Origin: Branchiostoma floridae
Lineage: Eukaryota > Chordata > Leptocardii > Amphioxiformes > Branchiostomatidae
Length of the DNA stretch: 64,000 bases
Direction: 5' to 3'
NCBI RefSeq assembly: GCF_000003815.2
Contig: NC_049994.1
Span: 3,753,195 to 3,817,194, forward strand
The notes under the pieces were generated by a model, which saw only the letters and a list, made by a program, of their open reading frames with translations, made no database searches and was not told the origin of the DNA. Of this stretch, positions 1 to 10,963 are shown piece by piece. The stretch's first letter is position 1; each line of letters begins with the position of its first letter. Position numbers and translations under genes: made by a program.

Positions 1-142
1 GCAACCTACTATTACAAATGTTCTATTACAACCTGTACAATGTTCCTTTTAAATGTCGTTGGAATGACTTTGAGTGAATAATATATATGTATATATATAT
101 AATTTTTTTACGTAAAAAAAGCTTAAGGTATTGAAAACTTAC

Positions 143-2803
143 TGGTTGGTGGAAGGGATGGTGGTATAGGGCCGATAGGCTCAGCCGTTGGTGGACCTGT
201 CGGCAGAAGTAATTAAAAAAAACCGTTAGGACCTTATCATGCAATAGTGTGTTAGCACTCATATGACCATGACGTAAGCATGGTCAGCCACGCTGGTTGG
301 TCCAACGTTGATAAGCTGTGTACTCATTGGTTAAACGTTGATTAGTTTTGTATTTTGTAACCTGATGTACCCAAAGAATAGTTTAATAGCTTGTTACAGA
401 AGAAAGATTAAAATGGCAAATTTTGCAGTGTTATTTTGTTTACCAATCAAGATGATTTCAAGATGAAAAAACATGCATGGGATACAGGAGAATTCTTGTA
501 CACAACGAGGGTATTCTTACAGTGCTTACGTTTCGGTGTCTATCAGACACCTTTCTCAGAGCTTCTGACTGGATTTCTGCTTCTCGTCGCTATATGTAGC
601 TGATGTAGGTGGCGCTTTTGCGGCTAGAACACTATCCCAAACGTGGCCAAGTTTGTATCCCCCCTCGTCCCGGTTCATCACTGGGGTTGACCGAACCGTA
701 AGCACAGTAAGTATAACCTGGTTGTGTACAAGAATTCTGATATATCCTATATTCCACCAACCTGATGAAATACTGTAAATTCATTTAAGTTCGCGGGGAT
801 TTAATTTCGCGGTAGCGAGTAAAAGGAATTTTCGCGGAGGATTTAAATTCGCGGTAACACCATAGACTGCAGTCTAATACAATAATAGAAAAATGTTCGC
901 GGTGGATTTAAGTTCGCGGTGAAGTGGTCATCGCGAAAACCGCAAACATTAATCCACCGTGAACATTTCTGCATTTACAGTAATTTTCAGATGAAAAAAA
1001 AAACATGTTGGATACCTGTGCAGGCCATAGGGGCCGGAGAAGCACTGTCACTCCCAACGCAAGTACAGGTCAGATCGCCATCCGTGATGGTGGTCCCGTC
1101 CTCGTAGTATTGTCCGTTGCGTTCGCAACCTATAGTAGCAAAATATAGTGGTTTACAATTAACAAGGCCGTCTAACATTACGGAACCGAGACGGAGGACG
1201 CTACAGGTTACCTCACTCATTTGATTTAGAACTAGAGCCGCCGTTCCGTATAAAGATAAGTTGTAGACGGAATGCTCTGGATGTTTAATCCACTATGGTA
1301 ATAGATAAACAATTTCATTCCTTCTAAATTGGCTAAATATAGAGATTTAATACAAATAGTTATGACTAGAACTAAAAAGTTACATTTTGCAAGAAAACAC
1401 ATCGCGTTTATATCACGTTCACATGTTCGTACTCAAACACATTCATATATGTATGGTGACCAGCCCCTCCGTTTCTGTCCTGCCACTTGCTACATTATGT
1501 AATCAAACATAACATAGCGTCTGTTTCACCTCTATCTTGTAACCATGGTGACAGCAGTCTGGTCCAGGTCATTGACCTTATTTGTTTGAAATGAAAGAAG
1601 AAGAGGACAAAAGAAACGTAGACAGAAAAAAAACTATATGTTTCCCTACTGTGGAGGTAAACATAAGAAACTTACATCCGAATCCAAAGTTGTCCCACAC
1701 AAGAACCTGACCGTTTTCGTCGCACCTTGCACCGCCTCCAAGCCTCCTAGCGAACTTTGTCATGTTTGCAGTATATTACGTCGCCTACTGTCGCAGCTCA
1801 ACAAATGCTCCTGTCACAGATACACAATTTGACTGACTTGTTGCAGATAGAGAAAAAAAGAGGAGCAAGAAACGTAGAAAGAAAAACGATGTTTCCCATC
1901 TGGGAACTTTAAGGTAAACCTTATAAAAAAAACTAACATCCGAATCCAAAGTTGTCCCAGACAAGGACCTGTCCGTTTTCATCGCACCTTGCCCCGCCTC
2001 CCATGCAGCCTGTTGTCTCGTATATTGTGGTCCCTGGGGGATAGAACTGTCCGCCGTATTCACATCGACGAGGCAGGAATGTTGGCGGCTGGGGTGGGAA
2101 TGTTGGCCGCGGCCGCTGGGTTGGTCTCCCTGTAAGGTCTGTGCGATAGGTTGTAAAGTTTAAACTTCGTTACAACACAAAACAAGAAAAAAATAACCAT
2201 AATTTTCGGCTGGTTCCGCCTTTCCGCCATCTACGATTCGCTGCTGACGTCATCCACCGACTTCCGGAACATTAGCGAAGGTCGATGTGCTTGACCGAAA
2301 ATTTAAGGTGAGTCTTTTTTTTGTCGGGACAAAGTTTAAACTTTACAACTATGGATTCTAACATCACAGATAAGCTTTCATTCGCCAGTGCGTTTGGTTT
2401 ATGCTAATGATATGATGTCGTCTATTTTAATGAGATGACGTCATTGTTAGTCATTCTGAGACCTTGACCCCGCCATGTTGCAGTGAATAAATGCTGCTCT
2501 GTTAGTTGTATTACTGCTCTTCAATTACATGTAGTTATTCAATTACATGTAGTGTCCGTTTTGGCCTAAATGGCCAGGGAGTATCGTAGAGTTCAAACAA
2601 TGACAGAATACGGTTGGTTTATTCATTAGTTCAATCACTGTGTGTTGACTTGTTGGCATTAGCACAAGATAAATTTTAACAGTGCTTGTCGTGCATTGAA
2701 GAGTACTGCATACTAGCATATTGAAGTCGGGTCAGAGAATATCAAGTTAGATACAGAAAACGCACTACAAAAAGCACACGCGAGCGCACACAGAGACACA
2801 CAG

Positions 2804-2838
<35 letters not shown>

Positions 2839-5800
2839 CGCACGCACGCACACACACACACAAGCACACACACAGGCACACACACACACACACAAACATA
2901 CAAACATACACAAGCACACATACGCATACACATACACATAAGTATACACGGACAACTCCAAATGAACACTTTATTCGCTTGAGGGAAGTACGCCCCCTAG
3001 CGAACCTCACTCAGGAATGCACTATATGTTACGTGACTTACCATGATCGCAATTCAACAAATTCTGCTGCCACAGATACACACTCTGCCCAACTTGTTGC
3101 AGGTTGTCGTCCACACAGTAACACATGGATCCTCGGCACTGGATGCTGGCGTACTCTCCCTTCGAGTCACAGCGCGGGACAAAGGCTCCAGGCATGGGGG
3201 GCTGACTGTTGATGTCGTGCTCCTCACGGGCACACGCTGCGGAAACAAGGAAACCTGCATTATTCTTCAATTCCGCTAGTCGGCAATATTTACTCAACAC
3301 ACAGACAGCGGTTCTAAAGGGAGCTAACAGAAAATAAAGTAGGCCTTTAGTTGTTTTGTCGACTGACTGCACTTTGAATGGGGTTTGTGACTACGTAAAG
3401 GTCCAAATTAATGTTTTTGAAAAACAGCTATTACCAATATGTGAGTAAGGCGGTGGCTTTCTGTCAAAATGTGTCTTGGTTGACTGACTACTATTTGCAT
3501 CTGACGTACGGACTATTCCATCGAACAATCATTTTGGTAGCCTGATTAAATCTCGCTTATAGCAGCCCGCCAAACATCCGCCGGCCACTATCCCCACTAT
3601 CCGCGGGGAGGGGCCAGTTAGAGCCCTGGACAGCGGAGTTTGTGTTACACAGACTATCATTTTGGGGGTCCAGAATATTGATAAGATTTAAAAGTGGATT
3701 TCGTTGTGTAGCCTGTAGACAATATTCGAGTGCTATATTCGTTTAAGATGAGGACTCGAATATTTCATGTTGTATATGCTAAGGTTGCTATTTTAAGACT
3801 AAAACTAACTTCAACTAGTTTTACAGCAAGGTATAACTGTCTGCAATGCTGTTTTATGATATCCATGTATGGTACTCTTTTATGTATAGATAGACCATTC
3901 TATCGTCCATAGTACATCAAGTGGAAAAGTATATAGATATCAATTCGAATGATTTTGGTCTAACGCTTGGTCACCTTTATCTTCGGGTAACCTATATCCG
4001 TTAACCGTTGTATTCTAAAACAGAATTTGGGGATATCAAGTCGACGGAAGTCGGTTTCAATATTTTGAAAACAAAAGTATGATATTCCAAACCCATGGAG
4101 AGGTCATAAAATCTATTAAAGATCAAACGTAAGACAAGCTGAGGTCAACTTTGCATCATATTTTGATATCAAGAGGGCAAAACGTTCGAAATGAAGACCA
4201 AAAGAAATGCTACTGACCGCATGTTGAGTCCTCCCATGTTCCTTGCTCTCCAATGGCCAGGTCATCAACGAACCCGTTATAATTTCCAATCGGGTTCCCT
4301 TCCCTGTCAACGCACTGGCAGCTACAAGAACACACAAATGGGTTAGAATTATTCCAATTCAAGAGATATTTAATCTATAGCTACAAATTTCTAAAAGGTA
4401 ACAGCACTGTACTAACTAACTCCTATGTGCTGTACTTTGTTCCCTCTAAATTAAAAAAACAAAAACACACTTATTAGCACAAAATCTCACACCATCAAGA
4501 GATGAAAAATTTCAAACCCTGGTGAAATACATAGATTTTTCTTACTTTTCTTGCTTTATTATTGACTCACTTAGTCACAATATCCTTTGCTTCAAAGCAT
4601 GTTGTGTTAAATCATTGATAACACGGAGTTCTATTTCTGTGCCACATAGCCTGATTAAAGCTTGCTTATAGCAGCCAGCCCAACATCCGACCGGCCGTTG
4701 GCCGTTATACAGACTATGTGCCACACACACTGGGAAACACTTTATGGACTGGGTCCAACATTGTTTCCTGTCATATTTCTGGGACCTTTCTGACACCTTT
4801 TGAACCATGACTTCCTGTCAATGCTCCAGATGTGTCCATCACTTCAAAACTGATGACATGTACCACTGTCACGAAAAAATACGAACAACCAACACACCAA
4901 CGGACTAATCTCCGAGTCGATTTACCGGTGATGCTAGACAGTATCTGAGGTACCGAACGAAGGCCAATGGAATATACTAGGCCCTTTTCATTTTAACCAG
5001 TAAATTTTTAACTACAAAACCTCCGTGAAAACGAAGGTAAAGCAAAGACTCTATATACACGGAGTCAATCATAACTAAAAGATATTAGATTGATTGATTT
5101 ATTGTTTGAAATTATCTATACTTACTAGCCGTGTGCAATGTCGCACTGTTTAGCGCTGTAGTATCCATCCGCGTCGCAGTCAGGTGGAAATAAATCCGCG
5201 ATATAGTCCGGTCCGTTCAACATCTCGTTAATCTCCTCTGTTTTCAGAGTACACGGACCTAAAGAAAATTATTTAAGGGTAAATGACTCGCCCTGAGGTG
5301 TTTTATGGGGTCATAACACCTGGTCCTTTGATATAACAGAGGTCAGAGGTCAGGAAGATGGCTGCCATGCTTTTATTTGTGTGAGTAGGATAGGGTTTTA
5401 ATCTGTTGAAAACCAGTTTCCACTCAAACTATTGTTGTCTATTTGTGTGATTGTACGATTGCTAATGACTTAGAGAATACACTGATAACGATAGGTTGCC
5501 GAAAATTTTTAATTTATAGGGATTTGGTCTTGTACAGTTTCCCGCTTGCAATTTTTTATGAATATGGGGAGGGCGCCATTCTTCCAACCTCTGATCTCTC
5601 CCTGCCCATGCATGTTTGTACCCATTGTTACTAAATACTCTCATGCAACGGCAGTCCCTATGATAGAGGTTATGCTTCCTTGAAATATTGTTATCAGACG
5701 TATATATTTGATTGTTATTTAATAGCGCCGGGTCAGCGGCAGCTGTAGCTTAGTTATTTGTTAGACAGTGACAGAAGTAATCAACAATGTGTTATGCAGG

Positions 5801-8800
5801 TTATTCGAACGAGAGGTTGAGAGGAAACCGTGGGGGGACTGCAAGGAGGCAGAAACTTTGTAGAATCAAACAGTATGTAACTAACAGATCCGATACACAT
5901 GTAAATGGCTACCTGAGTTGTAATAACAGAACCAGGGTACTTCGTAAGATACCACTAGTTTCTACTGGCCATACTAGGCCAGCACAACAGTGTACCAGGA
6001 CTTTTCCTAGCGTGTTTCTGTCAAATGTTCGCTCGCTGATCAGTAAAAAGTATGAGTTAGAGGCCACTCTGGCCAGTCATTCTGTACAGATAGCGTGCAT
6101 TACTGAGACATGGTTAACACCTCAGATCCCGGATGATGTTTCATCGATTGAGGGGTACAGACTGTTCAGAAGGGATAGACAGCACAGTCGGGGTGGGGGA
6201 GTGGCATTGTTCATTGCAGACGATATACCAGCAACAAGACTACATGACCTTGAAAATGACACACTGGAAGTAATGTGGCTTCAAGTTAGACCAAGGTGGC
6301 TGCCTAGGACTGTTCCGGTTCTTTTCCTTGGTATTGTGTATCATCCACCGTGTAATAACGATAAGACTGGGTCTTCCAACATGATTCAATATCTCATTAA
6401 CTCTTGTGACTGGTTGTATCGAAAACAACCCCACGCTGGTTTCCTGATCTGTGGCGATTTCAACAAATTGCCGCTCCAGAACCTGTTCACAGTGCATCCC
6501 CACCTGAAGCAAGTAGTGACGCAGGCTACTCGGGGCTCGGCCACGTTGGACTTGATCATAACCAACCTGGCCAAACACTACCGCGATCCACTCACACTTG
6601 CTCCAATTGGCACTGGAGATCACTGTTGTGTTCTTCTTCCGCCCCGCATTCAGCTACCACCGAGAAGCAAATCGGCCAAGATTACTCGGAGGGTGGCATC
6701 TGCTGTGGCAAAGTTGAACCTAGGGCTAGCACTGGCCACGGCGGACTGGTCTCCAGTGTATGAAGCAGTCTCTGTGGAACAGAAAGTTGGAACATTCTAC
6801 AACCTGACTACGGGTCTGGTAGAGGATCATCTTCCTGCAAAAGCCTCTTCGGTGAGGGCCTGTGACAAGAAATGGCTCAATGATCGCGTCAAGCGAGTCA
6901 TCATGAGAAGAACAGAGGAGTTCAAACGGCATGGCAAGTCTGCTCGATGGAAGAGTCTCCGGAACAAAGCCCAGGTAGCCATCAGACAGGCAAAGTGGTG
7001 GTACTACAGGAACTTTGCTCAAATTCTCAGGCAAGAGAACCCACGTCAATGGTGGAGTTTTGTTAACCGAGAATTGGGCAGGTCACAAGAGGGAGCAAAT
7101 CGCATCACCATTGATGGTAAACCAGAACACGAAGTGGCTGAAGCCCTGAACCAGCACTTCTCCGCGGCATGGTGCCCCGGTCAGGACTTGTACCTATTCC
7201 CCCTTCAACGTCCTGCCAAAGCAGTAGAGCTGTGCACGATTGGAGAAGTGAAGGCTCTTCTCAAGAGCATAAACCCCACCAAGGCAAGTGGTCCAGACGA
7301 CCTTCCTACATGGACTCTGAAGCAGTATGCTGAGGACTTTGCCCCGGTCATCACACACCTGTTCAATGCCTCCTACGAGCAGGGATTAGTACCAAGCGTC
7401 TGGAAGGCTGCTAATGTTGTTCCCATCCCCAAGTCAAGGGGAGCAGTCAACCCGAGTGACATGAGGCCTGTGTCTCTCCTCCCTGTTCTGGCCAAGTTGC
7501 TGGAAAGGTGCATACTGAAAAGACTCCTCCCGGCCATCACACCAGTCATCACCAACCAGTATGCGTACCTCAAGGGCTCATCCACTGTCATCGCCGCCAT
7601 CAGGATGGTCCACACTTGGCTGACAGCCCTTGACTCCAGAGACAACACGGCAGTCGATGTGCTACTCGCAGATATGAGCAAGACCTTCGACAGGGTGAGC
7701 CACCCAGTTCTACTGCGGCGTGTGAACGACGTGGTCGCGAATCCACGTATGGTTGCCTGGCTACACAACTACCTGCAAGGTCGAACCCAGAGAGTCTCTG
7801 TAAACGGCACCTTTAGTTGCTGGCTGACCCTTACATCTGGTGTACCTCAAGGAGGGGTGCTGTCGCCCTACTTGTTCCTGTTATTTATGAGTTCTCGCAC
7901 CACAGTCTACAGAGATACCTTAGATGTTGGGTATGCCGATGATGTGGGCCTGTCCAGGTCAATCCCCACAGAGAACACTGGTATGGACGTCAATCCTATG
8001 TCAACAGAAGCATCGCAGCTTGACTCTTGGGCAAACAGCAACGAAATGTTGCTAAATGGCAAGAAAAGTCAAAGGTTGCTGATCTGCTTCAAAAGGAACA
8101 TTCCGGCTCTAACACCTCTGTCTCTTGGAGGCGACCAGGTCCCAGTCACTAGTACTGCTAAGGGCTTAGGATTCATTTTTGATAGCAAACTGACCTTCCA
8201 GGACCACGTGAGGTCGACAGTCTCCAAAGCCTCCAGTAGACTATACTACCTGCGTGTATTGACAAAGCAAGGGATGAGCGTTCCCGACCTGGTACAGGTA
8301 TACTTGTCACTCATTCGCCCAGTCCTCGAGTATGGACACGTTTTGTTGGTCGGTTGCAACGAGGAACTGTCTACCAGTATGGAACGAGTTCAAAAGCGTG
8401 CCCTCCGTATCATCTCCTGTGGTGGCAGACGTTCAGTACCAAACCTTCCGTCCTTGAAAGAAAGGAGACAAGCCGCAGCAATAAAGCTGTTTAAGGAAAT
8501 GCTAAAGCCAGAACACCCGCTACACGACCTTGTGCCCCCCCAACGAGCTACAGCATCTGGCAGGCAACTGAGAAATCAGAACATGTTCTCAGTGCCTAAA
8601 GCAAGAACTGAAAGACTGAGACAGTCCTTTGTGCACACAGCTGTCAGACTGTTCAATTACTCTACTGCTCAGTAATGTTACTGGGTCTCGCACTAGCCTC
8701 CCGGTTGGTTCACTTACTGACTCGTTTGTAACCTGCATTTGTATGTCTATGCCATGTTTTTATTGAGACCATTTGTAACAAATCGCACTTAATTCAGGAG

Positions 8801-9847
8801 GTCTGTGACCTCCTGCTCACGTGGATTTGTGTGTGTGAAAACAAATAAACAATAACCAACGAATAAAACCACCAAGTGAGCGAAGTTTTTTTGTGGTGGT
8901 TATAGCAAAGGACCAGGCGTTATGACACCATCAACAAGGAATAGGTGTTAAATCTTTCAACACCTGGCTGGCCGAAATTCTATGTTTTACGGCGTCATAA
9001 ACAACATGGAATGGGGCATTCGGATTGGTTAAAGTCGCCTGGCTATATGATAATATGATTTAACACTTTCGTGATTAAATAAGCCAAACAGGTAAATTAT
9101 AAGGATGACATCATCTACAGACCGCAACAATAATCATATAGGGTGAAAAAAAACAAGACGGGTAAAAAGCACAATGGCTAAATTTTGAAAATAGACACCA
9201 TAAACGTTGTAACAAGAATTGAAGCAACAATACATGGTATCACAGCCATTCGTTCCTGTAGTCAAAATGCGCAATAGATAAGTGTAGTAAAACTGACACG
9301 AGATTGGCATAGTAGATTTGTGCCACTTACCAAGTTGGCAACTTCACTTATTTTCATGGCTATATTGGTGCAACATTCAAAATATCCAACTAGTTTTACT
9401 TCAATCATGACTTTCTCGCTAGTGTCACGTCTACTCGAGTGTAAAGCGTACCTATGTGGATTTGCGATTTCAAGCCTGTCTTCACACTTATCTTTTGAAA
9501 CAGTCGTACGACAAATCGTTGCCTACTTCTCTCGTAGACTATATCTTTGAGAAAATATGAAGTCCACTTCATTTCTCTTTACCCGTACCGTCATTTACCA
9601 TAAAAGTACTACAGTTTTAAAAAATCATGCACAATTCTGGAAATTATTGCCAATCGGACGCATACACATATACTCGAGGCGTCGCCAAAAATTTTTAAGA
9701 GTCTAAAGCGTACGTATGTGGACTTGAGACTCTGTTTAACGTACCTTTCTCCTCGCGTTGGACGCTGGGAATTGACCAACATCCCTCCACTACCACGTCT
9801 GTGGAAACCGCGAGAACCAAGACAGCTACTGCCCAACGGAACGCCAT
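143..9847 (-). CDS. Secreted thyroglobulin type-1 / Cys-rich multidomain protein, 3' end beyond window
   Basis: Exons read on the minus strand, all joined by GT-AG introns with matching phases: 9847-9745, 5258-5126, 4321-4218, 3236-3042, 2129-1938, 1129-1016, 196-143, then off the left edge. Exon 1 encodes a signal peptide (MAFRWAVAVLVLAVSTDVV) and ends in phase 1. Exons 2+3 form one Tg1 domain with the YCQCV core, and the 3236-3042 exon is a second one (CYCVD core). The 2129-1938 exon carries a Pro-rich stretch and a Cys module (CEYGGQFYPPGTTIY, then GFGC). The 1129-1016 exon is VWC-like (CERNGQYYEDGTTI, CTC), and 196-143 is a Pro-rich linker. Tg1 domains often inhibit cysteine proteases or occur in matrix proteins, so an extracellular role is expected; the exact function is unknown. 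Its start resembles that of the gene at 38-41 kb (shared VVEGCW after the signal peptide), so the two look like paralogs. Joining exon 1 to the 5.1-kb exon across the LINE-filled intron is inferred from phase and homology. Confidence 0.75.
485..780. repeat. Dispersed repeat, copy 1
   Basis: This intronic stretch resembles segments at about 12300-12710 and 35090-35290. Shared words include the pair 'gtgatgaacc' / 'ggttcatcac', 'gcgccacctacatcggctac' (here reversed) and 'cagacatcgaaa'-like ends. It is probably a non-autonomous mobile element; its family was not identified and its borders are approximate. Confidence 0.5.
1677..1830 (-). pseudogene. Relic of duplicated Tg1 exon end plus Cys-rich exon
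   Basis: Read on the minus strand, 1830-1785 matches the 3' end of the Tg1 exon at 3236-3042 (the VYLWQQNLLNC region, now disrupted). It is followed by 1763-1680, which repeats the Cys-rich exon end (GGGARCDENGQVLVWDNFGF) almost exactly. The conserved cysteine before GGG is lost (RRLGGG), a TAA lies just upstream in frame, and no phase-1 acceptor fits, although the donor (GTAAGT) is intact. The downstream intron sequence is also duplicated (1600-1676 against 1860-1937). This is best read as a decayed tandem duplication, not a used exon. Confidence 0.65.
2150..2349. mobile_element. MITE-like hairpin element
   Basis: Terminal inverted repeats of about 18 bp (TTGTAAAGTTTAAACTT at the left, its complement ending at 2349) enclose about 200 bp. 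The interior shares a block around 2234-2275 (GATTCGCTGCTGACGTCATC, then CGACTTCCGGAAC) with a second hairpin at 47939-48077. It ends about 20 bases from the acceptor of the Cys-rich exon. A non-autonomous DNA transposon is the likely explanation. Confidence 0.55.
2770..2945. repeat. (CA)n microsatellite
   Basis: An imperfect CA/CGCA/TACA dinucleotide tract in the intron of the Tg1 gene. The Cys/Val-rich open frames that cross it come from the repeat. Confidence 0.95.
3963..4090. mobile_element. Partial copy of palindromic MITE family (TTCACCTTTATCC ends)
   Basis: It begins AACGCTTGGTCACCTTTATC and continues with GGGTAACCTATATCCG and GATATCAAGTCGACGG. It matches the left half of the full palindromic copy at 37746-37961 and the copies at 54185-54410 and 54901-55115. 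The right half is missing or diverged. Confidence 0.55.
4648..4712. repeat. Dispersed repeat fragment (tagcctgattaaa... family)
   Basis: The sequence runs 'tagcctgattaaagcttgct', 'tatagcagcc', then 'cagactatgtg'. Related pieces occur at 3539-3660, 53990-54060 and 58200-58330, typically with G-rich 'ggggagggg' interiors. It is probably a MITE; class unassigned. Confidence 0.45.
5700..8872 (+). mobile_element. Non-LTR retrotransposon (CR1/L2-like), antisense in intron 1 of the Tg1 gene
   Basis: The element holds one long ORF (5787-8675), then about 200 bases of 3' UTR ending in an A-rich 'aaacaaataaacaataacc' tail. Before the tail lies a perfect stem-loop, CAGGAGGTC-TGT-GACCTCCTG, at 8795-8815. 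Such 3' stem-loops are common in CR1/L2-type LINEs. No ORF1 is evident upstream, so the copy may be 5'-truncated. The left border is approximate and no target-site duplication was resolved. Confidence 0.75.
5787..8675 (+). CDS. LINE ORF2: AP endonuclease + reverse transcriptase
   Basis: An uninterrupted 962-codon ORF. The N-terminal part (about residues 75-285) is an APE-type endonuclease with SNVRSL, ETWL, RGGGVALF, GDFN, LDLIITN and GDHCCV, so the usual SDH motif reads GDH. The reverse transcriptase (about residues 490-760) has DMSKTFDRV in motif A, GVPQGGVLSP, and YADD with both catalytic aspartates. The C-terminal part contains RRSVPNLPSLKERR, typical of the Jockey/CR1/L2 group. Such proteins nick the target and copy the element's RNA into DNA. 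An open frame of this length suggests recent insertion. Placement in a named clade would need a phylogeny. Confidence 0.9.
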   Translation: MCYAGYSNERLRGNRGGTARRQKLCRIKQYVTNRSDTHVNGYLSCNNRTRVLRKIPLVSTGHTRPAQQCTRTFPSVFLSNVRSLISKKYELEATLASHSVQIACITETWLTPQIPDDVSSIEGYRLFRRDRQHSRGGGVALFIADDIPATRLHDLENDTLEVMWLQVRPRWLPRTVPVLFLGIVYHPPCNNDKTGSSNMIQYLINSCDWLYRKQPHAGFLICGDFNKLPLQNLFTVHPHLKQVVTQATRGSATLDLIITNLAKHYRDPLTLAPIGTGDHCCVLLPPRIQLPPRSKSAKITRRVASAVAKLNLGLALATADWSPVYEAVSVEQKVGTFYNLTTGLVEDHLPAKASSVRACDKKWLNDRVKRVIMRRTEEFKRHGKSARWKSLRNKAQVAIRQAKWWYYRNFAQILRQENPRQWWSFVNRELGRSQEGANRITIDGKPEHEVAEALNQHFSAAWCPGQDLYLFPLQRPAKAVELCTIGEVKALLKSINPTKASGPDDLPTWTLKQYAEDFAPVITHLFNASYEQGLVPSVWKAANVVPIPKSRGAVNPSDMRPVSLLPVLAKLLERCILKRLLPAITPVITNQYAYLKGSSTVIAAIRMVHTWLTALDSRDNTAVDVLLADMSKTFDRVSHPVLLRRVNDVVANPRMVAWLHNYLQGRTQRVSVNGTFSCWLTLTSGVPQGGVLSPYLFLLFMSSRTTVYRDTLDVGYADDVGLSRSIPTENTGMDVNPMSTEASQLDSWANSNEMLLNGKKSQRLLICFKRNIPALTPLSLGGDQVPVTSTAKGLGFIFDSKLTFQDHVRSTVSKASSRLYYLRVLTKQGMSVPDLVQVYLSLIRPVLEYGHVLLVGCNEELSTSMERVQKRALRIISCGGRRSVPNLPSLKERRQAAAIKLFKEMLKPEHPLHDLVPPQRATASGRQLRNQNMFSVPKARTERLRQSFVHTAVRLFNYSTAQ
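8931..9744. other. Intron 1 remainder of the Tg1 gene; no exon seen
   Basis: No coding exon is visible. The stretch near 9060-9290 resembles 49740-49975 (shared 'ggatgacatc' and 'aaaaaaacaag' with 'cggg'), so it is probably another dispersed repeat. Confidence 0.4.
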
Positions 9848-10071
9848 GTTTGTCCCAGCGGCCTCTGGTACAAAATGATCGGCCTCTGTTGGTTAGAAGG
9901 GGTGTGGACGACAACCGTTCTGGGTGACTGGGCTACACAAATACAGGTTACTGCCCAACCTACAGAACGCCATATTGCCCCGTCGTCTCTGGCACAAAAT
10001 AATCCACTTCTATTGGCAAGAAGGGGAGTGTACGACATCCGTTCAGGGCCACTTGGTTCCACAAATATAGG
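9829..10071 (-). repeat. Tandem duplication (about 120 bp) over the 5' end of the Tg1 gene
   Basis: Two adjacent copies, 9829-9950 and 9949-10071, share 'actgcccaac', 'gaacgccat', 'ggcacaaaat' and the GGGTGTGGACGACA / GGAGTGTACGACA block. On the minus strand each unit carries 5' UTR followed by an ATG-GCG-TTC start. The downstream copy (ATG at 9847) opens the signal peptide. The upstream copy (ATG near 9972) opens a short frame that soon stops and would be an upstream ORF if transcribed. Confidence 0.7.
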
Positions 10072-10329
10072 TCTCAAACAGACTGCCTGTCAAATGAATT
10101 CATTGTTTACTATGACTGTACAACCTCTAGAACGTATAGGTTCAGGTCACTGACATTTTGGATATTTGCTTGAGTTGTTTTTTCGTCTTCTACTAACATG
10201 CTATTTGTTTATGCATTGATTCTTTTTTTGTGACATTTGTTTATTGTCTTTACTTATATTTTTGTTGACTAACTACTAAACTTTGCCTGGAAGGATATCT
10301 TTTCTTTTGCGTTCGTTTGTATGTATGTT

Positions 10330-10360
<31 letters not shown>

Positions 10361-10963
10361 TGATGACCTACTCATGGATAAAATACACAACGCAAAATGT
10401 CGATCACAAACAATTGTTTACTTTAATTCTTTATTTAAAAAAAAACGACTAGAGTTTACGATCGCAAACATTCGGCAAGATATCTTCTTAAGAATTCAGA
10501 TATAAAAAAAAGCAAGTTGTGGTGCTGTTTCATCTGTTTATCATAACGACATATTGACAGTTTTCCATAATTATTGCATGTATTTTATATTTTTAGCGAA
10601 ATAAAACTGCATTGAGAAAAATATGATACTGTTTTAAAAGAACCAACAGTTGGGTCCTGAAAATCTGGTCCTTTTAACTTATAATCGGTACACTATGCCT
10701 TTCATCGATTATAACAATACTAATACATCATTGCCGTAGATTTTGAGTTTTTTCTAATTTCTTGAAGTGATCTAGTTACACCAGTCTATATAGAACCATG
10801 TACATAGTATATCCGCTCAAGTTGCTACCAACTTGTTCACCGCACATTAGATATAATGACAAAAGGAGCGGCCATGAAAAACGACAACAAATAACAGTTT
10901 TTAAGCACTTAGCTTAATTAGAGAGAAGATGCACCGGTGCTATTCGACAATTTCAGACGGATT
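10072..10963. other. Intergenic spacer with a (GT)n tract
   Basis: AT-rich spacer between the start of the Tg1 gene and the 3' end of the FkbM-type gene. It includes a GT microsatellite at 10324-10362. No further gene is seen. Confidence 0.6.

Larger units (their letters stand above)
5309..8930. repeat. Inverted repeats flanking the LINE-bearing segment
   Basis: The left arm at 5309-5337 (GTCATAACACCTGGTCCTTT followed by GATATAAC) is matched in reverse complement at 8899-8928 (GTCATAACGCCTGGTCCTTT on the other strand). Both arms lie just outside the LINE. They could be ends of a DNA element into which the LINE jumped, or two separate copies of a dispersed repeat. Confidence 0.45.

Noticed and set aside
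987-1220. A 77-residue single-exon protein starting at the ATG at 1220
   Set aside because: Only 1129-1016 is bounded by good splice sites with matching phase; the rest is intron read-through.
6240-7768. Antisense frames of 107-131 codons
   Set aside because: They are shadows of the LINE ORF with no recognisable motif.
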